Positions 16,642 to 24,838 of a stretch of DNA of 64,000 nucleotides are shown here, piece after piece. The notes beneath the pieces are model-generated. The model saw only the letters and a list, made by a program, of their open reading frames with translations, had not been told where the DNA came from and made no database searches. How positions within the stretch are numbered: the stretch's first letter is position 1; the number at the start of each line of letters is the position of its first letter. Origin of the DNA: Paenibacillus sp. FSL K6-3182 (GTDB lineage: Bacteria; Bacillota; Bacilli; Paenibacillales; Paenibacillaceae); the NCBI RefSeq assembly GCF_037976325.1, contig NZ_CP150265.1, positions 3,653,501 to 3,717,500 of the forward strand, read 5' to 3'. Both the position numbers and the translations under genes were made by a program.

Positions 16642-17201
16642 ACACTACCTTTCCAATTCAGCTGCATCGCTTTGGTGTAAAGTGTCTTTTTCCCTCTATA
16701 AATTCGATTATCGATGGAAGATTTCGTTAAATCGAGTTTCGCTGATATATCCTCTGTTTTTAATCCAAGAAAAAATTTCATTATAAAAATATCCCGATCC
16801 ACAGGCTCTAATAAATGGATTAATTGAATTAATTCCGTTTTATCCTCCAGCATAATCAACTCTTCTTCTGCCGATTTTTCGGAGCTCAATTCCATTTCAT
16901 TAGTGGTGAACTCAACTCTTTTACTATTTTTTCTGTAATAATCAATAGACTTAAACTTGGCTATAGCACAAATCCATTTCCTGAAATCAGTCGAATCGCC
17001 ATGGAATTTATTCGAATTGTTCCATATGGATAACAAAATATCGTTCATACATTCTTCAATAACTCCCTCGTTCTCAAGCGGGGACAGCACTTTATAAGTT
17101 ACCCCTTTTATTAAGGGCAAATAGGTATCAACGATATATTCTAAAGCATCTTCTTTCTGGCGCTTTAAGCGTTGGATGAAATTTTTATCATTAGACTTCA
17201 T
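16638..17201 (-). CDS. ECF-type RNA polymerase sigma factor
   Basis: 187 aa sigma-70 family protein. Region 2 spans about residues 20-95 (EECMNDILLSIWNNSNKF, then FRKWICAIAKFKSIDYYRK) and region 4 about 125-180 (LEPVDRDIFIMKFFLGLKTEDISAKLDLTKSSIDNRIYRGKK, split), with the helix-turn-helix in the latter. It directs RNA polymerase to a small stress regulon. The overlapping DUF4179 gene downstream is its likely antagonist. CAACTT about 20 nt upstream of the GTAAAAGCTTTTAC palindrome could be an ECF -35 element, which would give autoregulation. Confidence 0.9.
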   Translation of the reverse strand: MKSNDKNFIQRLKRQKEDALEYIVDTYLPLIKGVTYKVLSPLENEGVIEECMNDILLSIWNNSNKFHGDSTDFRKWICAIAKFKSIDYYRKNSKRVEFTTNEMELSSEKSAEEELIMLEDKTELIQLIHLLEPVDRDIFIMKFFLGLKTEDISAKLDLTKSSIDNRIYRGKKTLYTKAMQLNWKGSV

Positions 17202-17223
17202 TAGCGATTCTCCTTATTTTTTT

Positions 17224-17237
17224 GTAAAAGCTTTTAC
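17224..17237. promoter_or_regulatory. Perfect 14-nt palindrome upstream of the sigma gene
   Basis: GTAAAAGCTTTTAC lies in the leader just before the AAGGAG ribosome binding site of the sigma gene. It may be an operator or a small RNA hairpin. Confidence 0.3.
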
Positions 17238-17308
17238 ACTATATACAACGAAGTTGAAAATTTTTATTCTCATGTTTAGATTAATTATATTTTTAGGCCA
17301 TTTATAAT

Positions 17309-17350
17309 AAAAAAAGTCGATTCCTTAATCGTACAGGAAATCGACTTTTT
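17309..17350 (-). terminator. Terminator of the defence operon
   Basis: AAAAAGTCGATT-CCT (17311-17325) pairs with AGG-AAATCGACTTTTT (17336-17350), followed by T7 on the minus strand; directly beyond the stop of the SMC-like gene. Confidence 0.85.
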
Positions 17351-17362
17351 ATGATTGATTTT

Positions 17363-20209
17363 TTATGAGTCTGCTTTCGAAAATATGGCAATCGGCTTCT
17401 TATCCGTAGCTTCTACTACACGCTGCTCAAATGTAGGGCCTGCTTCTGAATAGGAATCATATTCAATAATGCCTACATTCAGCATTCTGAACTTCTTTCT
17501 CATCACCTGATAGAAGGTCGAATCATGTGTTGAGATAATAAATTGTTTATGATTTTGCAATTTGGAATCAGCTAAATTACGTATAAGATCAATTAATGCA
17601 GCTACATTCAAGTCATCCATGCTTTGTACAGGGTCATCCATTGCGACAAAGGACAGTGGGGACCAAGATTGCGTAAGCGCCATGGCCAAAAAGAATGAAA
17701 TCGCAGTGGCATTCACCTGGGCTGCGCTAAATATGTACGAGGGATTTGCTTCTTGGTGGCCAAGGGCCGCGTCTTCTCTCGTCATCACTTTGAGAAATAA
17801 GCGATTGCTGTTGAATTTTTTCCCCGTATCATAATCGATCTCGGTAAATACGGGATGAGAGTTGATTCTGACAAAGATGGAACGCATAGTATCGAACATT
17901 TGATCCATGACTCGTTCATTCAAGCCGCGAATGGCATCTGGCACGGCCTGCTCGGCATCCTTTAGAGCGGCAACCATGTCTTCGATGGTTCGAAGACCTT
18001 CTTCCACTCGTTCTATGACCTTATGCTTGGCAGTTTTTTGTTGCTGTAATTGTTCGAGCAGTGCGAGATCTGTGTTTGCTCGGAAAGCATCTAATAATTG
18101 TGTTGCTGCTCCGTGCTTACGAGTATTTTCAAGCAATGACTCATCAATCAAACTAGCCTTTGCGTCTAACTGATCTGCAACTGCGCTCCAATCCGTTGTT
18201 TGAGCACTGGCACCAATAATTCCTTCTGCCGTTAGTTTACCTAGCCAAACAACGACATCATCTTGTAGATGCTTAAGTTCTCTCTCTTTGCTCTTCCTTG
18301 TCAGGGATGAAAACGATGTAGCAATCGTAATAAGCTGCTTGCGTAAATGATCTACTTTTTTATTGCCTTCATCCAGCTTAGTCAGCAACAGCTCTTTCAG
18401 AGCTGGCGTATGAATAGGGATATCCAACTCATCAGCCAATGCTTTGAAATCATTGTAGCTCTTGTCCATTAACTGCATTTTTTTGTGCAAATCGTAGTGC
18501 TTTGCTTGTAAATCTGCCACTTGATCGAGCAATTGAGTATGCTGATCACTCCATTCCTGCATGGTGGCTTGAAGTATGGTTAGACTTTCTTTAACATTTG
18601 CTTTTGCTTCAAACAGCTGGTCATTATAGATTTGTCGTTGTAATTCAAGCTCGAGGCTCTTTTTTTCTGCACGAGCTAGATCAGGATGAATGGCATCCAT
18701 CTGGGTGCTGACATAGTTTTGCAGGCGTAATGAATCAACATCTTCTATTCCACAGGCAGGGCAGCATTCTAGCTCTGGCTGTTCAATAGCAACCTGTAGA
18801 ACATGCTTTAGAAAAGCTTTATGTTTCTTTTCATGAAGCACAAGCTGCTGTACAAATTCCAACTGCTGCTTGTGTAAACGATCAGCCTCCATAAAGGAGA
18901 TTTCCAAATCTGTTTGTTCACGAAACCGCAGCTCTAACTCTCGTAATGAATGATAGAGTGCGAGTCGAGGAGACTCCTCTAAGCGTGGATAAGCCATGGC
19001 AAAGTTACCGCTCATCCCATCAAATTTTTTACGGTTTTTTGCCTGAAGCAATAATTTTTTCACTTCATTTAGCGCTTCAAATAAGTGATCGGCTCTATGC
19101 TGAATTGCCGTTGTTTGCTGCTGTAAATCCTCATACAGCTGTTCGTTTTGGAGCTTGATCTGTTCGTTTTGCAAAAAACTATCTGCTTCTTCATTGAGCC
19201 TTAGCAATTTTTGAATTGTATTTAAGTGTTCATCTAGCGTTTGAGTAAGATGATTTTCTCGTTCCCATTGCATCAGAAGCGGAAGCTTTTCCTGTAATGA
19301 GGTCATAGCATCTTTTGCTAGATCTAGCCGTCTGATTGTATCATTTTCCAAAAGATTTCGTTCCTGAACTAGAGCTTCTATTTGCTCCTCGGCTTCTTTG
19401 ATCAATGAAATAACCTGATCTTCATCTTCTGAAACCGCTGCTTTTTGGAAGACAGCTTCATAGTTATGAAGTGCTGTTGACCATTGATTATTTCGTGATG
19501 CAGGCGAGAATTCTGAGATTTCTAGCTTAATGCCTTGAATACGGTGCTCCAGCGTTTCTTCCTCCGCAATCAGCTGCCCACGCTTTTGGCTAAATGCTAG
19601 TCTTCTTTCTTCCAGCTCCATCCTTGCTTTATGTACGAGTTCTCCATAGCTCGAAAATTGCTCTGTGCCGAAAATTCGGGAAACCGAATTGTAGCGTTCC
19701 TTCTCCTTCATGCCTCTTAGGATGCCATTCATCCGTTCTTGACATAGAAGATGAGTAAGAAACAAGCTGTTGTTTAAATCCACTTTATCGAGCCATTCCG
19801 CGTGGACGAGCTTCTCTTTTAAAACGGCTTCTGCCTCCTTGGCAGGTACCTTCTCACCATTAATCTCAACTTCAAGCAAATGGGCTCCGCTATCTGTCCT
19901 TACATTCGTATTGGCGATCCCCGTACGTGTTACTGTGATTTGTATGTCTGAATTTCCTAGCTCAATGATTACTTTTGGAGCTCTATCCCCGGCAAAATGA
20001 TTCCCAATGTATCGATATAATTTTCGTTCGGGGTCTTGCTCATAACGATAAATGCTACCGGTTAATCCCCATTCGATCGCGTCAAAAAAAGAGGTTTTTC
20101 CGTAACCATTTGGGCCATGTAAAATGACAATGCTTGTATTGGGAAATTCAAATCTTCGCTTCTCATTAAACCCGCGGAATGCTTCTATTGTGATTGCATT
20201 AATCCTCAT
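17363..20209 (-). CDS. lmuB: SMC/Rad50-like ATPase with zinc hook (Lamassu LmuB / ABC-three-component)
   Basis: 948 aa. N-terminal ATPase half with Walker A HGPNGYGKTS (residues 31-40), long coiled-coil arms about 190-470 and 500-800, a zinc-hook type CPAC at C483-C486 in the middle, degenerate signature FSAAQVNA near 827, Walker B LSFVAMDDP (D858, D859), D-loop QSMDD and switch His STHDS near 893. This is the plan of the SMC subunit of Lamassu (DdmC-like) systems, which senses foreign DNA and releases an effector. Its ATG overlaps the previous gene by 11 nt; gene order effector-small-SMC equals that of known Lamassu operons. A DNA repair role (SbcC-like) is the alternative, less likely because no SbcD nuclease is present. 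Confidence 0.82.
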   Translation of the reverse strand: MRINAITIEAFRGFNEKRRFEFPNTSIVILHGPNGYGKTSFFDAIEWGLTGSIYRYEQDPERKLYRYIGNHFAGDRAPKVIIELGNSDIQITVTRTGIANTNVRTDSGAHLLEVEINGEKVPAKEAEAVLKEKLVHAEWLDKVDLNNSLFLTHLLCQERMNGILRGMKEKERYNSVSRIFGTEQFSSYGELVHKARMELEERRLAFSQKRGQLIAEEETLEHRIQGIKLEISEFSPASRNNQWSTALHNYEAVFQKAAVSEDEDQVISLIKEAEEQIEALVQERNLLENDTIRRLDLAKDAMTSLQEKLPLLMQWERENHLTQTLDEHLNTIQKLLRLNEEADSFLQNEQIKLQNEQLYEDLQQQTTAIQHRADHLFEALNEVKKLLLQAKNRKKFDGMSGNFAMAYPRLEESPRLALYHSLRELELRFREQTDLEISFMEADRLHKQQLEFVQQLVLHEKKHKAFLKHVLQVAIEQPELECCPACGIEDVDSLRLQNYVSTQMDAIHPDLARAEKKSLELELQRQIYNDQLFEAKANVKESLTILQATMQEWSDQHTQLLDQVADLQAKHYDLHKKMQLMDKSYNDFKALADELDIPIHTPALKELLLTKLDEGNKKVDHLRKQLITIATSFSSLTRKSKERELKHLQDDVVVWLGKLTAEGIIGASAQTTDWSAVADQLDAKASLIDESLLENTRKHGAATQLLDAFRANTDLALLEQLQQQKTAKHKVIERVEEGLRTIEDMVAALKDAEQAVPDAIRGLNERVMDQMFDTMRSIFVRINSHPVFTEIDYDTGKKFNSNRLFLKVMTREDAALGHQEANPSYIFSAAQVNATAISFFLAMALTQSWSPLSFVAMDDPVQSMDDLNVAALIDLIRNLADSKLQNHKQFIISTHDSTFYQVMRKKFRMLNVGIIEYDSYSEAGPTFEQRVVEATDKKPIAIFSKADS

Positions 20210-20783
20210 GGCTGAGCACCTCAGCTAACACTGGAATATTTAAAGATGACAATAGCTTGTCCACAGACTGCTCATCAGCTTTAAACAAAGCTTTATTTAA
20301 CTGGTCTTTCGTCGATTGTTGAACACAGGATTGCCATTGCTGGAGAAAATGCCGATCATGAAACCAAAGGCGCTCGAGCTGGTGCTCGGGCAGCTTAGTT
20401 TGAAAGTCTAAAGGCAGTTTTTCAGCTAAACGATTTAAATCAGAGCTCGTGATGATTATCTTGCGAAAGAAAAAGCGGTTTGACTCGATGCGTTTTTTCA
20501 AAACATTGCTTAGCTCTTGCGCGTCTACAAAGAGGACTAAATACATGTCCCAACGCAAATCATCTAGTTCGCTGGGCAGCTGATTCTGTACCCGGTAAGC
20601 AAATTGATAAGCTGCTCGCTCCCAGTGATTCTCGAGTGATGATGGAGAGTCATAGGAAACGACAGCAAAAATTTGCTTCGCAGAAAAGTAAAGGGCATCT
20701 ATATGCCTAATCGATACATTTGTTAGCTTCTCAAGGTCAGATTGTTGGTCAAAAAAGTCAAATATCTGTTGCACCATTTTCAA
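20199..20783 (-). CDS. lmuC: Small middle component of the Lamassu-type module
   Basis: About 194 aa, no recognised catalytic motif; predicted mixed alpha/beta with aromatic-rich helices. Position between effector and SMC genes, length near 200 aa and strong overlaps identify it by context as the middle component (LmuC/DdmB class, ABC-three-component middle component). AAGGAG lies 6 nt before TTG 20783, which overlaps the effector stop as TTGA; ATG 20777 is the alternative start. In characterised systems this subunit links the SMC protein to the effector. Assignment by sequence alone would not be possible. Confidence 0.65.
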   Translation of the reverse strand: MKMVQQIFDFFDQQSDLEKLTNVSIRHIDALYFSAKQIFAVVSYDSPSSLENHWERAAYQFAYRVQNQLPSELDDLRWDMYLVLFVDAQELSNVLKKRIESNRFFFRKIIITSSDLNRLAEKLPLDFQTKLPEHQLERLWFHDRHFLQQWQSCVQQSTKDQLNKALFKADEQSVDKLLSSLNIPVLAEVLSHED

Positions 20784-22417
20784 ATCACACTCCTTAGTCG
20801 CGTGCAAATTTCTTCATAACTCACTTCATGTCTAACTTGACGCAAGCAAGAGGAACAACTGATACTGACCGTTCCGGATAAGCGATTAGATTCTAAACCT
20901 TCGAAGATGGTTAACTTTGTGTCTTGAGCAAATTGTAGTAATATTTTGGAAAAGTCAGCTTTACGGCCATTGTTGCAATGCTCGCATAGGTTTTCTGGGT
21001 TGCCTTTTGCGAGTGATTCCGTATTAATATTTTCGAGCAGCAAGCGATATGGGAATAAATCCGAATGGTCTCTGGACTTCATATAAGATTGAAAAGAATT
21101 GGTATAAAGTTTAGTCATAAATCCGATGACGACCTCAGGCATCGTTTCTTTAGCCTGTGAGTAGAGCATACGCACCCAGCGATCGGAATCCAGCTGAAGA
21201 TTGGACAAATGAACCCACTCCTCAGGATCGATAAAGTTCCAATCGGGATATACCAAATTGACGAGAGCCAGCAGCTCCCACAGCTCGCGCAGGCCGGGTT
21301 CTCCTTCAGGAAGACGAATGTTTGCAAATTGGTACAGCTTTAGAAACAGCTGTAATCTGCTTTCTTCCATCTCCTTCAGCTTTCGAAGAACATCATTCAT
21401 AGAAGCAATAAGCTTTGTTCTTATTTCGTCATCATTTTTGAAACGTCGTATGAAGATGGTATCCAGCGCGTGTCGGTGAATCTCAAATTGATCGTTTAAT
21501 CGAGCCTGCATCTTAGATACATTAGCTGATCCTGCTGGCTTGTCCGACAGGTCTAAGGAAGTTGTAATCTCTGGGGGGTTATCTTGTACACCTAATGGTG
21601 AAGGATTAAAAGGGCCAAGTACGTCTAGTAAAAGTCCTTTTAGAATATCGTAGTTCGTTGAGAGATGCCCTTGCAGCAGATCTAGAATGGTGCCATGATC
21701 ACCGGGCAGAGACCTGGCAAGCGCGTACTTGGTTGAATGTCCCATCGTAGGAACAGCACTTCCCTCCTCGACTACGGTGTCCTTGTCTCCGAAGCAGTAA
21801 ATGGACGTGAAGAAGCTCTTAAGCTCTTCTTGAGCATCAAAAAAGCTGCGGTTCATATCATCCAAAAAAGCGTTGTTTGAACGCAGCTGATCGATTTGCT
21901 TATGATTCTGAAAGCGCTTTATTAAATGGTGGAATTCAGCGAATTTAGAGCCGTTATAAGGTGTTGCATAGCTAATAAAGCCACCGATCCGTTCTAATCC
22001 TTTTTTGCGATGCAAATATTCGTTGAGTAGGAATCGTTTACCGATTAATCCTCCCATACTGTGGCCGACGATAACGATTTTCTCATATTTTCTATAGGTA
22101 TACCCATCCAAAATAGCCTTTAATTGAATAGCAAGCTGGTCTATGGACAGAGGACTTTTTTTACTGACACTAATTTTTTGACCTAAAACTTCAAACTCTC
22201 CTTCGATTCCAAAGATGCTGCTGATGAGCTTAGAGGTGTCATATGTAACGATACCAATATCCGTATCCGTGATGTCCGGATCTGATGCGATGAGCTCCGC
22301 CCAGTCTCTGCCTGGCTTTACCCACGTTTCAGGAGCGCCCAAACCATGAATCAGCAAGACTAGCATCTTGCCATTGCTTCCCGGTTTTCTCGGTTTCAGT
22401 TCGATCTGCATCGACAT
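20780..22417 (-). CDS. lmuA: Alpha/beta hydrolase (lipase-like) effector of the Lamassu-type module
   Basis: 545 aa. N-terminal alpha/beta hydrolase: oxyanion segment LIHGLG (residues 22-27), nucleophile elbow GHSMGG with S120, acid in GDKDTVVEEG and His in PGDHGTI. The middle part (about 300-470) is helical and unrecognised; the C-terminus has a zinc-ribbon pattern C478-x2-C481 and C521-x2-C524. Lamassu operons carry exchangeable effectors, lipase- and hydrolase-type among them; membrane or small-molecule hydrolysis leading to growth arrest is the expected outcome. AAAGGGG precedes ATG 22417. Substrate cannot be told from sequence. Confidence 0.78.
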   Translation of the reverse strand: MSMQIELKPRKPGSNGKMLVLLIHGLGAPETWVKPGRDWAELIASDPDITDTDIGIVTYDTSKLISSIFGIEGEFEVLGQKISVSKKSPLSIDQLAIQLKAILDGYTYRKYEKIVIVGHSMGGLIGKRFLLNEYLHRKKGLERIGGFISYATPYNGSKFAEFHHLIKRFQNHKQIDQLRSNNAFLDDMNRSFFDAQEELKSFFTSIYCFGDKDTVVEEGSAVPTMGHSTKYALARSLPGDHGTILDLLQGHLSTNYDILKGLLLDVLGPFNPSPLGVQDNPPEITTSLDLSDKPAGSANVSKMQARLNDQFEIHRHALDTIFIRRFKNDDEIRTKLIASMNDVLRKLKEMEESRLQLFLKLYQFANIRLPEGEPGLRELWELLALVNLVYPDWNFIDPEEWVHLSNLQLDSDRWVRMLYSQAKETMPEVVIGFMTKLYTNSFQSYMKSRDHSDLFPYRLLLENINTESLAKGNPENLCEHCNNGRKADFSKILLQFAQDTKLTIFEGLESNRLSGTVSISCSSCLRQVRHEVSYEEICTRLRSVI

Positions 22418-22537
22418 GTTCAGCTTCCCCTTTCTCCTAATGCTTTCCTATTATTTTATATCAAGCATATATGGTTTCCAAGGGTTGTACTACATGTTCT
22501 GGAAGATCTTTTTTTGTTATTTTCCATTTTATGAGTA

Positions 22538-22565
22538 TTGTAATTGATTCGGATATGTGTATAAT
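22538..22565 (+). promoter_or_regulatory. Promoter of the guanidine riboswitch operon
   Basis: TTGTAA (22538-22543), 16-nt spacer, TATAAT (22560-22565), about 25 nt upstream of the conserved riboswitch core. Confidence 0.65.
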
Positions 22566-22589
22566 ACAAGGTAATTGAATAAACGAAAT

Positions 22590-22681
22590 GTTTTCTAGGG
22601 TTCCGCAGCGTAACCGTTGGTCTGGTCCGAGAGAAAACTCACAGCGATGCTGTGTCACGGAAGGATAAAAGCCTGGGAGAA
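22590..22681 (+). ncRNA. Guanidine-I riboswitch (ykkC leader)
   Basis: Contains the hallmark segments CTAGGGTTCCG, GGTCTGGTCCGAGAG, CACGG and GGATAAAAGCCTGGGAG in the order of the ykkC/guanidine-I consensus, directly upstream of an SMR gene pair. Binding of guanidinium disrupts the overlapping terminator and turns the operon on. Confidence 0.93.
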
Positions 22682-22718
22682 ACTGTTAAACAGTTTACTC
22701 TTGGGCTTTTTTTTTATG
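22668..22718 (+). terminator. Riboswitch-controlled terminator
   Basis: AAAGCCT and GAG-A-AACTG segments pair with CAGTTTACTC and GGGCTTT, followed by nine T residues. The 5' arm overlaps the conserved 3' end of the guanidine-I aptamer, as expected for a transcriptional ON switch. Confidence 0.88.
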
Positions 22719-22753
22719 TTTTTTGGCAACAATAAAATTGGAGGTGTATTTTG

Positions 22754-23095
22754 GTGAATTCGAATTGGATTAAAGTATTTATTGCCGCTTTTTTCGAGGT
22801 TTTTTGGGTGATTGGCTTAAAACACGCGGATGATTTCTGGACGTGGGCAGGAACTGTTATTTCTATTATTATCAGCTTCTATTTAATGATCGCTGCAGGC
22901 AAAAAACTGCCCGTCGGAACGGTATATGCTGTTTTTGTAGGAATGGGTACGGCAGGAACTGTTTTTTCCGAAATCATATTTTTTGGAGAACCATTTAAAT
23001 GGACCAAAATGTTGTTGATTTTACTTTTATTAGCGGGAGTCATGGGCTTGAAATTGGTTACGAAGGATAAAGATCAGAAAGGAGCTGTATCCTAA
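22754..23095 (+). CDS. ykkC: SMR guanidinium exporter subunit (YkkC-like)
   Basis: About 113 aa, four membrane segments, with the conserved membrane Glu in [14 protein letters not shown] (about residues 12-25). In B. subtilis YkkC and YkkD form a paired transporter; guanidine-I linked SMR proteins export guanidinium in exchange for protons. GTG 22754 is chosen because GGAGGTG lies 7 nt upstream; TTG 22751 is closer than usual. Its TAA overlaps the next ATG by one base. Control by the riboswitch is clear from position. Confidence 0.9.
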   Translation: MNSNWIKVFIAAFFEVFWVIGLKHADDFWTWAGTVISIIISFYLMIAAGKKLPVGTVYAVFVGMGTAGTVFSEIIFFGEPFKWTKMLLILLLLAGVMGLKLVTKDKDQKGAVS

Positions 23096-23409
23096 TGGCT
23101 TGGATTTCTCTCATATTTGCAGGATTGTTTGAAATGTTTGGTGTTGCGATGATAAATAAATTGCATAAGGATCGCAATTGGCAATCCGTTGTATTATTAA
23201 CGATCGGATTTTTAGCAAGCTTCCTATTTCTTGCTTATTCCATGAAAACACTGCCTATGGGAACAACGTACGCCATTTGGACGGGGATTGGAGCGTCAGG
23301 CGGAGCTATATTGGGAATGCTTTTATATGGAGAATCGAAAGACTGGAAAAGGGTTGTTTTTATAACGATGGTATTAGGTTCAGCCGTAGGGTTGAAGCTT
23401 GTCTCTTAA
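23095..23409 (+). CDS. ykkD: SMR guanidinium exporter subunit (YkkD-like)
   Basis: 104 aa, four membrane segments, Glu in AGLFEMFGVAMINKLHKD (residues 9-26), WTGIGASGG in the third helix. Lengths of 113 and 104 aa and their order match ykkC-ykkD. Start overlaps the stop of the first gene (TAATG), implying coupled synthesis of the two halves of a heteromeric antiporter. Confidence 0.9.
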   Translation: MAWISLIFAGLFEMFGVAMINKLHKDRNWQSVVLLTIGFLASFLFLAYSMKTLPMGTTYAIWTGIGASGGAILGMLLYGESKDWKRVVFITMVLGSAVGLKLVS

Positions 23410-23465
23410 AGGCTTTCATTTGATATGATTAATCGTGGAATTATTTCTACATTCTATTTATGGAA

Positions 23466-23492
23466 GGAACAGGCTCATTAAGAGCCTGTTCC
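23466..23492. terminator. Hairpin between convergent operons
   Basis: Perfect 11-bp stem GGAACAGGCTC/GAGCCTGTTCC with 5-nt loop, between ykkD (+) and the last gene of the biosynthetic operon (-). T tract is weak on either side. Confidence 0.6.
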
Positions 23493-23524
23493 CTGCTTAT
23501 TCAGACTCAATTCTTTTCTTGCGT

Positions 23525-24787
23525 CTACCCCGCTGCACTCACTGTTTCATGCTGGTGATACACGACCGTTAACGTTTCTTTAAGGGCAAGGGCTAGTTCT
23601 TTTGCTTCTTGAGGGGTGTTGCCAACTGTAATGAAATAACCCAATCGATCATCCGAGCTTTTTGCTTCTGAGACCAAATCTCCTTCAGCTGCCGTTAGCT
23701 GTGCTCGGATAACATTTGTATGTTGTTCTAAATCGGCAAAACCTTCAATTCCATCGAAAATACCCTCTCGATCGGCGGTCACATAAGCAATTGAAGCTGC
23801 GCGGTTAAACCTTTTCTGAATATTGATCGGGTGGTTTAAATAATAGTTAACGGTTGCTTCAAATATATCGACACCGAACGCTTGCACTAATAAATCAGAA
23901 GAAATGTTGTCGCCTCCTGGCCTGCCGTTCACCTCGATAATTCGTGGCCCCGTACTTGTAAGCTTCACTTCTACGTGACTTGGTCCATTCACTATCCCAA
24001 TAGCTCTCAAAGCATCAACAGCCGTACGAACGATGTGATCCTCATGCTCTACATGCACTGAAGTAGGTAATGTATGAAGGATCTCAACAAAATAAGGAAG
24101 CGGCGAGGTCAATTTTTCAGTAACGGCCGAGAAAATGGGCTCCCCATCTTTTACGAACAATTCGACACTGAATTCTGGACCATCCAAGTACTCTTCAATT
24201 AAATACTCGTCGCGGACTTTAAAGTCCATATAAGTTACTTTAAACGCTGAGATCGCATCTATTGCATGCTTCAGTTCAATTGTATTGTTGATGAAATAAA
24301 CATTTTGACTGCTTGCGCAATTCGTCGGTTTTAATACGATAGGAAATCCGATCTCTTCCGCAGCTGCTAAAGCATCTTCGTAAGTTCTCACTTTTTTGAA
24401 TTTTGCACTCGGAACTTGATGTTCAGCATAAGCTTCTCTAGCCAAATCTTTGTTTCTCGACTTTAAAGCTGCTTCGTAGGGTACTCCTCTAAGTCCAATC
24501 CGCTCCGCAACCTTCGCAGTTACGTGAGAGGCGTAATCCGTAGCAGGAATTAACGCATCCAGTTGATTCGCATAGGGGGAGCTAACAATCGCTTGATAGA
24601 GTGACTCTTCATCTCGAATATCTGCGACAATCAAATCATGGTAGATCACTTCATATCCATACTTTTGCGGATTTTCCGTTGAAGAAACGATGGAAATAAC
24701 TTTATGTCCCTGTTCAAAAGCGACTCTCGCAAAACTAACGCCATAGAAACTTGGTTCAACAAAAGCTACCGTTTTAATTGCTGTCAT
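23525..24787 (-). CDS. ATP-grasp ligase (amino acid ligase-like)
   Basis: 420 aa. Pre-ATP-grasp N-terminal domain (about 1-110), then the ATP-grasp core: FPIVLKPTNCASSQNVYF near 150-165, EEYLDGPEFSVELFV near 198-213, and the metal site IIEVNGRPGGDNIS near 285-298. This resembles carboxylate-amine ligases such as the L-amino acid ligases and carbamoyl-phosphate-synthase-like proteins that form dipeptides via an acyl phosphate. AAAGGAGG precedes ATG 24787, 51 nt after the MFS gene. As the last gene of the carrier-protein operon it could couple the released amino acid to a second residue; the substrate is inference. Confidence 0.82.
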   Translation of the reverse strand: MTAIKTVAFVEPSFYGVSFARVAFEQGHKVISIVSSTENPQKYGYEVIYHDLIVADIRDEESLYQAIVSSPYANQLDALIPATDYASHVTAKVAERIGLRGVPYEAALKSRNKDLAREAYAEHQVPSAKFKKVRTYEDALAAAEEIGFPIVLKPTNCASSQNVYFINNTIELKHAIDAISAFKVTYMDFKVRDEYLIEEYLDGPEFSVELFVKDGEPIFSAVTEKLTSPLPYFVEILHTLPTSVHVEHEDHIVRTAVDALRAIGIVNGPSHVEVKLTSTGPRIIEVNGRPGGDNISSDLLVQAFGVDIFEATVNYYLNHPINIQKRFNRAASIAYVTADREGIFDGIEGFADLEQHTNVIRAQLTAAEGDLVSEAKSSDDRLGYFITVGNTPQEAKELALALKETLTVVYHQHETVSAAG

Positions 24788-24838
24788 CTTTTTATCCTCC
24801 TTTAATGGTTATGAAAGAAGTGGTTCGCAATGCAAATT

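Noticed and set aside
17363..20209. SbcC/RecN repair ATPase as identity of the SMC-like protein
   Set aside because: No SbcD nuclease partner; gene order with a hydrolase and a 194-aa protein fits Lamassu-type systems better.
22461..22658. 65-codon minus-strand frame
   Set aside because: It lies antisense over the guanidine-I riboswitch and its promoter and has no start site.
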